From Pseudomonas sp. PDNC002 (GTDB taxonomy: Bacteria > Pseudomonadota > Gammaproteobacteria > Pseudomonadales > Pseudomonadaceae), in contig NZ_CP070356.1 of NCBI RefSeq assembly GCF_016919445.1, forward strand, positions 4,839,502 through 4,903,501: 64,000 nucleotides of DNA, given 5' to 3'. This document shows, piece by piece, positions 48,259-55,327 of this stretch. The notes under the pieces were generated by a model. That model was not told where the DNA came from and made no database searches. It worked only from the letters and a program-made list of their open reading frames with translations. How positions within the stretch are numbered: position 1 is the first letter of the stretch; the number at the start of each line of letters is the position of its first letter. The position numbers and the translations under genes were made by a program.

Positions 48259-48792
48259 TTGCTGCGGATACCTGCAAGAGCAACAGGCTTTTTCGGAAAG
48301 TTTGTGCCTGCGTTTTCCCCTCACCCCAGCCCTCTCCCAAAGGGAGAGGGAGCTATCTGTGCCGGCTGACGCCCTGGTTTCCTCCTGAACCGAGGGCTGC
48401 CCGTTGCCAACCATCTCAGCGGAGCTGGGCGCCCGTGGTCACGCCAGCGCCACGACGGACGCCATCGTCCAGGCGCGCATCGAAGCGATCGAGCAGGCGC
48501 TGCCCAGCGAGCATGCCGAGGACGAAAGCGTCGCCCTTCTCGCCACGCTGATTGGCGCGCTGGTGCTGTCGCGCAGTGTGGCGGATACGGAGTTGGCCGA
48601 CCGCATCCTGGAGAGCACCCGGCGGCACTTAAAGCGGGAGATTGTCGCGGCGGAGTGAGGGCTGCGGACACCCGCAGGAGTAACAGGCTTTTTCGGAAAG
48701 TTTGTGCCTGCATTTTCCCCTCACCCCAGCCCTCTCCCAGGGGGAGAGGGAGCCGTATGTGTCGGCTGACGCCCTGGTTTCCTCCTGAACCG
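47993..48792 (+). repeat. 400-bp tandem duplication covering the 3' half of the TetR gene
   Basis: Bases 47993-48392 and 48393-48792 align without gaps at an offset of exactly 400 bp. Each unit holds the last ~88 codons of the TetR gene, a short spacer and a CCCTCTCCC-type hairpin. Nine differences are visible in the 258 bp from 48001 to the stop. Confidence 0.93.
48399..48658 (+). pseudogene. Duplicated C-terminal fragment of the TetR regulator
   Basis: Encodes about 85 residues (LPTISAELGARGHASATTDA onwards) nearly identical to the C-terminus of the intact TetR protein. Only two residues differ (HIKREIG versus HLKREIV). It has no HTH and no ribosome site of its own, so it is a gene remnant. 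Seven of nine base differences are synonymous, which is odd for a decaying copy. Confidence 0.85.
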
Positions 48793-48797
48793 GAGAG

Positions 48798-48889
48798 CCC
48801 CTCTCCCAAAGGGAGAGGGGGCTGTCTGTACCGGCTGACGCTATGATTTCATCCTTCACCGAACGGTCCCCTCTCCCCTTGGGAGAGGG
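48798..48889. repeat. CCCTCTCCC-type short inverted repeats
   Basis: Hairpins CCCCTCTCCCAAAGGGAGAG (48798 on) and CCCCTCTCCCCTTGGGAGAG (48868 on) add to two more at 48330-48350 and 48730-48750 inside the duplication. Similar units recur at 59.7 and 61.7 kb. They make up most of the gene-poor stretch 48659-48973. Confidence 0.82.
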
Positions 48890-48973
48890 TTAGGGTGAGG
48901 GCCAGTCCGAGCGCAGATGCTCAGCCCATGCGCGCCATTACACGCACGGCGTACTCCAGCAAAATCCGCGCAT

Positions 48974-49000
48974 AAAAAAGCCCCGGCACAAGGCCGGGGC
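48974..49000 (-). terminator. Intrinsic terminator of the SDR gene
   Basis: 8-bp stem GCCCCGGC/GCCGGGGC with a 5-nt loop. The A6 run at 48974-48979 becomes a T-run on the minus strand, 25 bp after the SDR stop. Confidence 0.88.
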
Positions 49001-49025
49001 AAGCTTTCGCCACTCAGTTACTCGG

Positions 49026-49832
49026 TTATTCCACCGCCACGCCATAACGCTGCGCCGGCGCGCTGCGCGAGAGGTTCGGCGCCATCTTCAGGCGCGCGGC
49101 GGTGAAGGCTTCGAACTCGCCCGCATCCGGCAAAGCCGGCAGGGTCACCACTTCGCCCTGGGCCAGGCCGGCCAGCGCGGCGTCGACCATGTGGTTCACG
49201 TCCATCAGCATTTCCGCCGGCAGTGCGGAGATGTCGGTGCCGGCGCGGTCCCAGATTTCGGTGCGGGTGGCGCCCGGCAGCACGGCCTGGATGCGCAGGC
49301 CCTGCGGCGCCAGTTCCTGCTGCATGGATTGGGTCAGGTTGAGCACGAAGGCCTTGGTGGCGCTGTAGCTGCCGTTGAACAGTTCCGGCGCCAATGCCAG
49401 CACCGAGGCCACGTTGATGATGGTGCCGCGCCCACGTCCGGCAAAGGCCTTGGCGGCAGCGCCAGCCAGGCGCGCGGTGGCGGTGACGTTCAGTTCGATC
49501 ATGCTTTCCAGACGATCCAGGTCGGTCTCCAGCAGCGTCCCATTGATCGCCACGCCGGCGTTGTTCAGCAGCAGGCTGATGCTGCTGTCTTCAGACAGGC
49601 GCGCTTCGACGCGGGCACGATCCTCGCGACGGGTCAGGTCGGCCTTGAGCACATCCACGGAAACGCCGTGCTCCTCGCCCAGTCGAGCGGCCAGGGCTTC
49701 CAGGCGTTGCTGGTCGCGGGCCACCAGCAGCAGGTCGTAGCCCTGGGCAGCCAGGCGTTGCGCGTAGGTGGCGCCGATGCCGGAGGAAGCACCGGTGATC
49801 AGTGCGCGGCCCAGTTCGGATTTGGCATTCAT
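49026..49832 (-). CDS. SDR-family oxidoreductase
   Basis: 268 residues: TGASSGIGATYAQRL (NAD(P) site), LLNNAGVA, catalytic Ser in NVASVLALAP and YSATK. The C-terminus is longer than the minimal SDR and fits the DltE-like 'SDR family oxidoreductase' group. GGAG precedes the ATG at 49832. A perfect AT-rich palindrome lies about 107 bp upstream and may be the operator. The substrate is unknown. Confidence 0.92.
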   Translation of the reverse strand: MNAKSELGRALITGASSGIGATYAQRLAAQGYDLLLVARDQQRLEALAARLGEEHGVSVDVLKADLTRREDRARVEARLSEDSSISLLLNNAGVAINGTLLETDLDRLESMIELNVTATARLAGAAAKAFAGRGRGTIINVASVLALAPELFNGSYSATKAFVLNLTQSMQQELAPQGLRIQAVLPGATRTEIWDRAGTDISALPAEMLMDVNHMVDAALAGLAQGEVVTLPALPDAGEFEAFTAARLKMAPNLSRSAPAQRYGVAVE

Positions 49833-49938
49833 GGTTCTGTCTCCAGTGAGGCGGTTGCCCCGCATGCAAGGTTGGGAGGGCCGGTTGGCCGTCTGGAATG
49901 TCCGACCCGATTCAGATTATGGCCGTCATCTGAAGCTG

Positions 49939-49958
49939 AATATTATGCTCATAATATT
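49939..49958. promoter_or_regulatory. Perfect AT-rich palindrome, candidate operator
   Basis: AATATTATGCTCATAATATT: 8-bp arms with a 4-nt centre, in the gap between the divergent SDR and Cys-rich genes. It stands out against the GC-rich surroundings and probably overlaps the SDR promoter. The rest of 49833-50170 holds nothing recognisable. Confidence 0.55.
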
Positions 49959-50170
49959 ATCTGTCAAGGTCCATTTCCTGAGGGTGACGAGTGGTAACCG
50001 GAGTGGCGGCAGACCGTACCGCACGGGCCCTGGAAGCCATTTGGCGGTTTAGATTGCCCATTCTAGAGCGCTCGCGAGAGGCTGTCGGGCGTCTCCACAC
50101 AAGAACAAACCGGGAGCGCCACCTGCACCTTTCTGCCTGTCTCAACGCCGGCGATGCCGGAGGAGGACAC

Positions 50171-50308
50171 ATGCGATTGCGCTGCTTTTTCCTGGGCTGT
50201 GCTTGGGATGAAGGGAATCTGACCGAGGTCGGCCATGTGCCGATGGTTTGCCAACGTTGCCTGCGCTGCGGTGCGCAGCGTTATCTGAGCCCCGAGCCGG
50301 AAGTCTGA
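50171..50308 (+). CDS. Small Cys-rich protein (PSPA7_2676-like, 45 aa)
   Basis: 45 residues with AGGAGG properly placed before the ATG. Four cysteines (C5, C10, C27, C30), the last two in a CQRCLRCG knuckle, suggest a single bound zinc. The start MRLRCFFLGCAWDEG is characteristic of a family of very short Cys-rich Pseudomonas proteins that I recognise by name only. It is monocistronic and its role is unknown. Confidence 0.78.
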   Translation: MRLRCFFLGCAWDEGNLTEVGHVPMVCQRCLRCGAQRYLSPEPEV

Positions 50309-50320
50309 GGTCGGCCCGAA

Positions 50321-50354
50321 AAGAAATGCCCGGAGCACGCAAGTGCTCCGGGCA
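50321..50354. terminator. Intrinsic terminator at the end of the qhp operon
   Basis: Perfect 12-bp stem TGCCCGGAGCAC/GTGCTCCGGGCA with a GCAA tetraloop. An A-rich flank at 50319-50326 becomes T-rich on the minus strand. It also lies 18 bp past the Cys-rich gene stop. Confidence 0.9.
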
Positions 50355-50375
50355 GTCCGGTACAGCGAAGGTGAA

Positions 50376-51509
50376 TCAGTTGGCCACGAACGCCTGGCTG
50401 GTGGTGATTGCCATGTCGCCGCCGGGCAGCTTCAGATCGCCGATGCGCTCCAGGCTGTCGGCGTCATAGATCGCCACGTCATTCAGGGTGCCGGTCAGGT
50501 ACAGCTTGTTGCCGGCCTTGTTGGTCGACAGGCAGTAGTAGGAGTGGTCCAGGTTCGCCGCCTTGACCAGCTTCTGCTCCTTGATGTCGTACTTGGCCAG
50601 GCGGTTCAGCACGCCGTAGACAACGTTGCGGTCCTTCGCCGAGCGGATGCCGCTGAAGTACACCTCGGTGACCGGGCCGAAATCGACGGTCTCGGTCTTG
50701 CCGGTGGCCAGGTCGATGTTGAAGAAGCCGTAGAGGAAATCGGCCGTGGCCATGTCCTGCTTGGCGTCCTTGAACTTCGCCGTGGTGTAGAGCAGCGAGA
50801 AGTCACGCGGGTAGGTCTGCTGGTTCCACACGTAGAGCACATCTGGCGGCGCGTAGTTGGGGCGCTTCCAGTTGCGGCTGGGGATGATCACGTCGAACTT
50901 GCCGGTCTTCACGTCCACCTTGTAGATGTCCGGGCCCGCCACGTAGAGGGTGCCGTCGTCGCCGCTCTGCATGATGGTCAGCTGGCGCGGCGCCGGGAAG
51001 GTGCGCACCGGCTTGGCGCCCATGCCGTCGGCCACCGAGTAGACCTGCAAGCGCGGCTGCTGCACTTCGTAGTGCTCGGCAAGGATCAGCGTCGGGTTGG
51101 CGATGGCGTAGATCTCCTTGCCGTCGTGGCTGACGGTCATGGAGAACATCGCCCGCGCGTTCTCGCCCGCCTTCTGCGCGATGGTGGCGTGGAACACCGG
51201 TTTGCAGTCATCGAGCTGGATGCCGTAGATGTCCGCGTAATGGTTGCTGAGGATGTAGGCGACCTTGCGATCCGGCGACAGCTGGGTCATGCCCGGACCA
51301 TAGGCGCCGGGGATCGCGCAGGTCTTGTAGAGCTTGTCGGTCTGCATGTCGATGACGTGCAGATTGTTCGGGTAGTTGGTGCTGATCAGGTACTCGTGGC
51401 CACTTTCCAGCGCTTTGCCGGTGTCGGCGCCGGCATCGGCGGCAACGGCTTGCAGCGCGCAGGCCAGCGAGAGGCCGCCGAGCGCGGCGGCGAATGCTTT
51501 TCTGGACAT
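50376..51509 (-). CDS. qhpB: Quinohemoprotein amine dehydrogenase beta subunit
   Basis: 377 residues with a Sec signal (cleavage near AVAAD). The mature protein is a seven-bladed propeller of YVTN-like repeats (YLISTNYPNNLHVIDMQT, YILSNHYADIYGI, TLYVAGPDIYKVDVKTG, LYLTGTLNDVAIYDADSLE). In the known heterotrimer it packs against the gamma subunit and forms part of the substrate pocket. I chose the ATG at 51509 because GAGG precedes it and it begins the signal peptide. It is the last gene of qhpA-D-C-B, also named peaD in Pseudomonas. Confidence 0.94.
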   Translation of the reverse strand: MSRKAFAAALGGLSLACALQAVAADAGADTGKALESGHEYLISTNYPNNLHVIDMQTDKLYKTCAIPGAYGPGMTQLSPDRKVAYILSNHYADIYGIQLDDCKPVFHATIAQKAGENARAMFSMTVSHDGKEIYAIANPTLILAEHYEVQQPRLQVYSVADGMGAKPVRTFPAPRQLTIMQSGDDGTLYVAGPDIYKVDVKTGKFDVIIPSRNWKRPNYAPPDVLYVWNQQTYPRDFSLLYTTAKFKDAKQDMATADFLYGFFNIDLATGKTETVDFGPVTEVYFSGIRSAKDRNVVYGVLNRLAKYDIKEQKLVKAANLDHSYYCLSTNKAGNKLYLTGTLNDVAIYDADSLERIGDLKLPGGDMAITTSQAFVAN

Positions 51510-51568
51510 GCAGGTTTTCCTCTTGTTCTTCTGGTCCATGCTCTTTGGGCCGATATTCGTCAGTCCGG

Positions 51569-51892
51569 TCATTTGTCGTCCGGGAATACGGTGCCGAGGT
51601 TGCGCCAGTTCTCGGCCGAAGCCTGCGCATCCTTGTTCCAGTCGGGGTAGGTGCTCATCATGTCCGGCACCTGGGCTGGCCACCAGCACGGGTCGGAGCA
51701 GCCGTAGAGGTCCGCTTCCATCGGCTGGCAGAGCGAGGACACTCCGCCGAACACGTCGACTTCCCAGCCCGGGTCGGTGGTGGCCGCGCAGCCGGCCACG
51801 GAGTTCATCGCCACCACGTCTTCGATGCGATCCTCGGCGGCGGCCTGTTCGAGCTTCTGTGCTTTGGTGTTGATCGCTTTCAGATGTTTCAT
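51569..51892 (-). CDS. qhpC: Quinohemoprotein amine dehydrogenase gamma subunit (CTQ carrier)
   Basis: 107 residues: a 28-residue leader plus a 79-residue mature peptide, the length known for this subunit. In the mature numbering of the P. putida enzyme every modified residue is present: Cys37 and Trp43 (the CTQ pair) and the thioether pairs Cys7-Glu16, Cys27-Asp33 and Cys41-Asp49. In precursor numbering these are C65/W71, C35/E44, C55/D61 and C69/D77. There is no Sec signal, consistent with leader-dependent modification and export. The start lies 1 nt past the qhpD stop. Confidence 0.96.
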   Translation of the reverse strand: MKHLKAINTKAQKLEQAAAEDRIEDVVAMNSVAGCAATTDPGWEVDVFGGVSSLCQPMEADLYGCSDPCWWPAQVPDMMSTYPDWNKDAQASAENWRNLGTVFPDDK

Positions 51893-51893
51893 G

Positions 51894-53324
51894 TCAGTGC
51901 GCCTTCCGCGGAGTGATGTGGCGGTCGATGAAGCTGGGGTTGGAAGCCATGATCCGGCTGTAGACCTCGATGCCGAAATCGACCCAGTCCCTCATCAGTT
52001 CGCAGTAGTGGTAGGTGGGGTGCGCCGGGTCGCCATAGCGCGCGTAGCTCTCGTGGTAGCAGCCGCCGGAACAGAGGTTGCGGATGTGGCAGGTGGCGCA
52101 ACCGGTGTCGGTGCGGTCCAGGCGCTGGGAGAGGAACTCGTTCAGCTCGGCCTGCTTCACCCCTTCATGCACGTTGCCGAAGGTCGGCAGCGAGGAACCG
52201 GTGAAGCGGTGGCACAGGTTCAGCTCGCCCTTGTGGTCCACCGCCAGCATCTTCAGCCCGGCACCGCACGGCAGGGCCTTCTTCTGCCCTTCGTGGATAT
52301 CGGTGATCAGCTGGTGCAGGTTGGAGAAGCCGATGTTACGCCCTTCCAGCGCCTCGTCCAGGTAGCGCCGGCCGAGGGCCTTCATGCCGGCGAAGACCGC
52401 CTTCAGCTCGTCCCCGGTGAGGTTGTAGCTGCTGATGTCGCCCGAAGTGACCGGAGCGAACCCGACTTCGGCGAAACCCATCTCGTTGAACAGGTGGTTC
52501 CAGATGGTCTCGACATCGGTGACGCCGGTGGTCAGCGTCACCCGCGCGCCGACCGGCCGCGCGGTGTAGCGCGACAGCAGCATGTCGGCCTTGCGCCGCA
52601 CTACGTCATAGGTGCCCTGCCCGCCCACGGTGATGCGGTTGCGGTCGTGCACCGTCTTCGGCCCGTCGATGCTGATGGACAGCCCGAAGCGATGGGCGTT
52701 GAGCCAGTCGACGATTTCCTCGGTGAGCAGCGTGGCGTTGGTGGTCATGACGAAGTCCACCGTCTTGCCCAGCTCGCCGAAACGGCGCTCGCAGTACGCA
52801 ACCATGTGCTCGATCAGCGGGCGGTTGGACAGCGGTTCGCCGCCGAAGAACACCACGGTGTAGCGCTGCTCGTCGGGGGATTCCTGGATCAGCATTTCCA
52901 CCGAAGCCTCGGCGGTTTCTGCGCCCATCTTCTTGCCGGCGGAGGGCTTGTCCAGGTCTTCCTTGTAGCAGTACGTGCAGCTCAGGTTGCAGCCGGTGTT
53001 GACGTTCAGCACCACGGTGTTGAGCGCGGTGCGGTCAACCTTCTTGATGCCGATTTCAGGGGGCAGCGGCGAGCCGTCGCTGACCAGTTCCAGCGCGATC
53101 AGCTCGCGCAGGGTCTCGTCGATTTCCTCGGCGCCGAAACGCCCGGCCAGGCGTTGGGTCAGTTCGTCCGGCGAGCAGGCATGCCCGCGCAGCGCGTCGA
53201 TGATCCCGCCGGTCAGCGCGTCGCTGGCGAACAGCGAGGAACTGGGGATATGGAACAACAGGCGGTCGGCGTCGACCTGCACTTCGTGCAGGTTGCGTTC
53301 GACCAGATTCAAGATGGCGCCCAT
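51894..53324 (-). CDS. qhpD: Radical SAM/SPASM thioether-forming maturase for the QHNDH gamma subunit
   Basis: 476 residues. The radical-SAM cluster motif is C112-NLS-C116-TY-C119. A SPASM-type Cys-rich C-terminus follows (CHRF, then [14 protein letters not shown], then YHYCEL) for auxiliary iron-sulfur clusters. The first ~90 residues form a small winged/PqqD-like leader-recognition part. Known QhpD makes the three Cys-to-Asp/Glu thioether bonds in QhpC in the cytoplasm before export. It lies between the alpha and gamma genes, as in Paracoccus. It is also called peaB. Confidence 0.95.
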   Translation of the reverse strand: MGAILNLVERNLHEVQVDADRLLFHIPSSSLFASDALTGGIIDALRGHACSPDELTQRLAGRFGAEEIDETLRELIALELVSDGSPLPPEIGIKKVDRTALNTVVLNVNTGCNLSCTYCYKEDLDKPSAGKKMGAETAEASVEMLIQESPDEQRYTVVFFGGEPLSNRPLIEHMVAYCERRFGELGKTVDFVMTTNATLLTEEIVDWLNAHRFGLSISIDGPKTVHDRNRITVGGQGTYDVVRRKADMLLSRYTARPVGARVTLTTGVTDVETIWNHLFNEMGFAEVGFAPVTSGDISSYNLTGDELKAVFAGMKALGRRYLDEALEGRNIGFSNLHQLITDIHEGQKKALPCGAGLKMLAVDHKGELNLCHRFTGSSLPTFGNVHEGVKQAELNEFLSQRLDRTDTGCATCHIRNLCSGGCYHESYARYGDPAHPTYHYCELMRDWVDFGIEVYSRIMASNPSFIDRHITPRKAH

Positions 53325-53400
53325 GGCGACCTCCCGGAACTCTTGGAATGTGCCCGCCCGAAGGCGGGACTCACGCGTTCAGTTCATCCGAGCCCGAGGT

Positions 53401-54978
53401 TTACGGGATCGGCGGGTTGTTCCAACGCTGCACGGTGACGATCATGTGCCCTTCGCCCTTGTGCGACTGGCCGGCGTCGTCCACCGCGGCAATCACCTTC
53501 AGGTTGCCGGCGTTGTTGGTCATCATCTTGCGCGCCGGGTTCGGGCCGGCGTCGCCCGGCGTGAAGATGCCGCTGTCGGCGTCCATCACCCCGGCGAACT
53601 TCACGTCCTGGTCTTCCTTGGCGCGGTCGTCGAACGGTTCCACCGACCACTGCGCGGGGAACACGCCGATGCGGAACGATTTGCCGTCGGCACCCTTGCC
53701 CCAGGCCTCGGCGTCAAAGCTGCCCTGGACCTTGGGCGTCGAACCGCCATTGCCGCCGATGCGGGAGATGGAGAACTCCGGCACCACCTTCACTTCGGCG
53801 ATGTCCTTGTACACCGCGAGGCTGCCGCCCTTGGCGCTGCCCACGGCGACATCGCGCTCGCCGACGGCAGCGGAGTCGGCGGCCTTGACCTTCACGGTCA
53901 CGCGTTCGGGCGTCTCGGAAACCACCGACAGCACCTCGACGCCCGGGCCGAACGACGGCTTGCCTTTCAGTCCGCTGCCGATGACGCTGACTTCGGTCTC
54001 GGCGCCGGCTTTCAGGTAGGCCGGCTGCACGCCCAGCACGCGGCTGGTGCCGTTCTGCGCGGCGACGAAGTCCAGGCCACGCTCGTCGTGGGCCTTGTCG
54101 AACATACGGCCCTGCATCTGGCCGTTCATAGCCGCGAACACCTGGCGCATGGTCACGTCACCGACCTTCACCGCGCCGCGCCATTCGTAGCCGTTGTACA
54201 GGACCGCGCTGCCGTCACCGTTGAACGGCGTGCCGTCGGCGTACTGGCCTTTCACGCTGACCTTGAACGCGTCGTCGCCGTCCTTGCTCACCTTCATGCT
54301 GCCAGCGATGTCGCCCTTGCCCGGCATGTGCCCGGCGAAGCTCCACTCACCGGCCAGCGCCTCGGCCTTCGGCCGGTTCTTCTGCCAGTCGGACCAGGCC
54401 TGGTTGTCCAGCGGATAGCGCTTGGCCAGTTCCGGGACCATCTCCTTCTTCGCCAGGTCGAACCAGTCACGGTCACGGGCCAGTGCCTGGTATTCCAGCG
54501 ACGGCCAGCGGCCGAGGTGGAAGTTCACCAGCTTCTCCCACTCCGCTGCGGGGCGGCGCTGCAGGGCGATGCGCGCGGCCGAGTGGCAGCGGGCACACAT
54601 CTGCTCGAAGTTGGTATCGAAGTCTTCGACGGTGTTCAGCCGGCGCTCGAGGGCGTAGCGCACCCCATCGGTCTCGCTGGGCGCAAGGCCCTGCTTGTCG
54701 GCGAGGAACTTGACCACCGAGCGACGCTCCTCGTCGGTGATCTTCAGGCCGTACATCACCTGCATCCGGGCGATGCTCATCAGCCAGCCCTCAGGGGTCT
54801 TGCGCTGGTGGCTGATACGGCTGAGGGAATTGTTGCCTTCGGGCGTGTGGCACGCCTGGCACTTGGCGTTGATGATCGCCTGGCCTTCGGGTGCGGCCTG
54901 GGCCGTCTGGTGCAGCGCAAGGGCCAGTGCGGCCAGGGTTCCGGCACCCAGATAGTGCCGAAGTCGTGTCATCTTCAA
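53401..54978 (-). CDS. qhpA: Quinohemoprotein amine dehydrogenase alpha subunit (diheme)
   Basis: 525 residues from the proposed TTG start. A signal peptide (cleavage near AQA/AP, residue 28) is followed by a diheme cytochrome domain with CQACH (40-44) and CARCH (128-132), then three Ig-like beta domains ending NNPPIP. It takes electrons from CTQ and passes them to a periplasmic cytochrome or copper protein. AGGAGG lies 13 nt before the ATG at 54972 but 7 nt before the TTG at 54978, so I prefer the TTG. First gene of qhpADCB, with a sigma-54 promoter upstream. Also named peaA. Confidence 0.95.
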   Translation of the reverse strand: MKMTRLRHYLGAGTLAALALALHQTAQAAPEGQAIINAKCQACHTPEGNNSLSRISHQRKTPEGWLMSIARMQVMYGLKITDEERRSVVKFLADKQGLAPSETDGVRYALERRLNTVEDFDTNFEQMCARCHSAARIALQRRPAAEWEKLVNFHLGRWPSLEYQALARDRDWFDLAKKEMVPELAKRYPLDNQAWSDWQKNRPKAEALAGEWSFAGHMPGKGDIAGSMKVSKDGDDAFKVSVKGQYADGTPFNGDGSAVLYNGYEWRGAVKVGDVTMRQVFAAMNGQMQGRMFDKAHDERGLDFVAAQNGTSRVLGVQPAYLKAGAETEVSVIGSGLKGKPSFGPGVEVLSVVSETPERVTVKVKAADSAAVGERDVAVGSAKGGSLAVYKDIAEVKVVPEFSISRIGGNGGSTPKVQGSFDAEAWGKGADGKSFRIGVFPAQWSVEPFDDRAKEDQDVKFAGVMDADSGIFTPGDAGPNPARKMMTNNAGNLKVIAAVDDAGQSHKGEGHMIVTVQRWNNPPIP

Positions 54979-55035
54979 GGTCAGGCCTCCTCGGTATTCT
55001 TGTTGGTTATTGGCGCCCACCGATGGGCTAAGAAC

Positions 55036-55167
55036 CTGCTTACGATCTGCTGCGCGTCGGTATTACTGCGTTGAAATCGATCTCGGGATGCTCATTTACG
55101 GCGAGTAAACTTCGCTCCCTCAACCGATTTCGCCTTGTTCTGCCCTAGCTCGCAAGATCGTAAGCAG
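55036..55167. repeat. ~130-bp imperfect palindrome (MITE-like) in the qhpA leader
   Basis: Terminal inverted repeats CTGCTTACGATCT (55036-55048) and its complement (55155-55167) are perfect. Inside, GAAATCGATCTCGGGA pairs imperfectly with the segment ending CCGATTTC, so the whole element can fold as one long hairpin. It carries no gene. From memory, very similar hairpins are dispersed in many Pseudomonas genomes. Confidence 0.75.
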
Positions 55168-55197
55168 ATTCCAAGAGCAAGCTCTTCAAAGCGGTTT

Positions 55198-55213
55198 TGC
55201 AGGTTGTGTGCCA
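55198..55213 (-). promoter_or_regulatory. Sigma-54 promoter of the qhp operon
   Basis: Minus strand TGGCACACAACCTGCA: TGGCAC at -24 and CTGCA at -12, with the required 10 nt between GG and GC. The predicted transcript would start near 55187, giving a leader of about 210 nt that contains the palindromic element. An enhancer-like palindrome lies about 95 bp upstream. Confidence 0.72.
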
Positions 55214-55308
55214 CTACTGTGCAAGTCACGCCACATCAGGCTTGCGGCGCGACTTGCGGGCACTTCCGGCGAATGGGCCGGGGCTGGTGCCGTCACATTT
55301 CGCGATTG

Positions 55309-55327
55309 CTGTCTAACTCTGAGACAG
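55309..55327. promoter_or_regulatory. 19-bp palindrome, putative enhancer-binding-protein site for qhpA
   Basis: CTGTCTAA-CTC-TGAGACAG, with 7 of 8 positions paired except for one or two mismatches. It overlaps the last codons and stop of the CcmF-like gene and sits about 95 bp upstream of the sigma-54 promoter. Confidence 0.6.

Noticed and set aside
48321-48859. Minus-strand frames through the TetR duplication
   Set aside because: They arise from the repeated CCCTCTCCC hairpins and the antisense of the TetR fragment and have no start signals.
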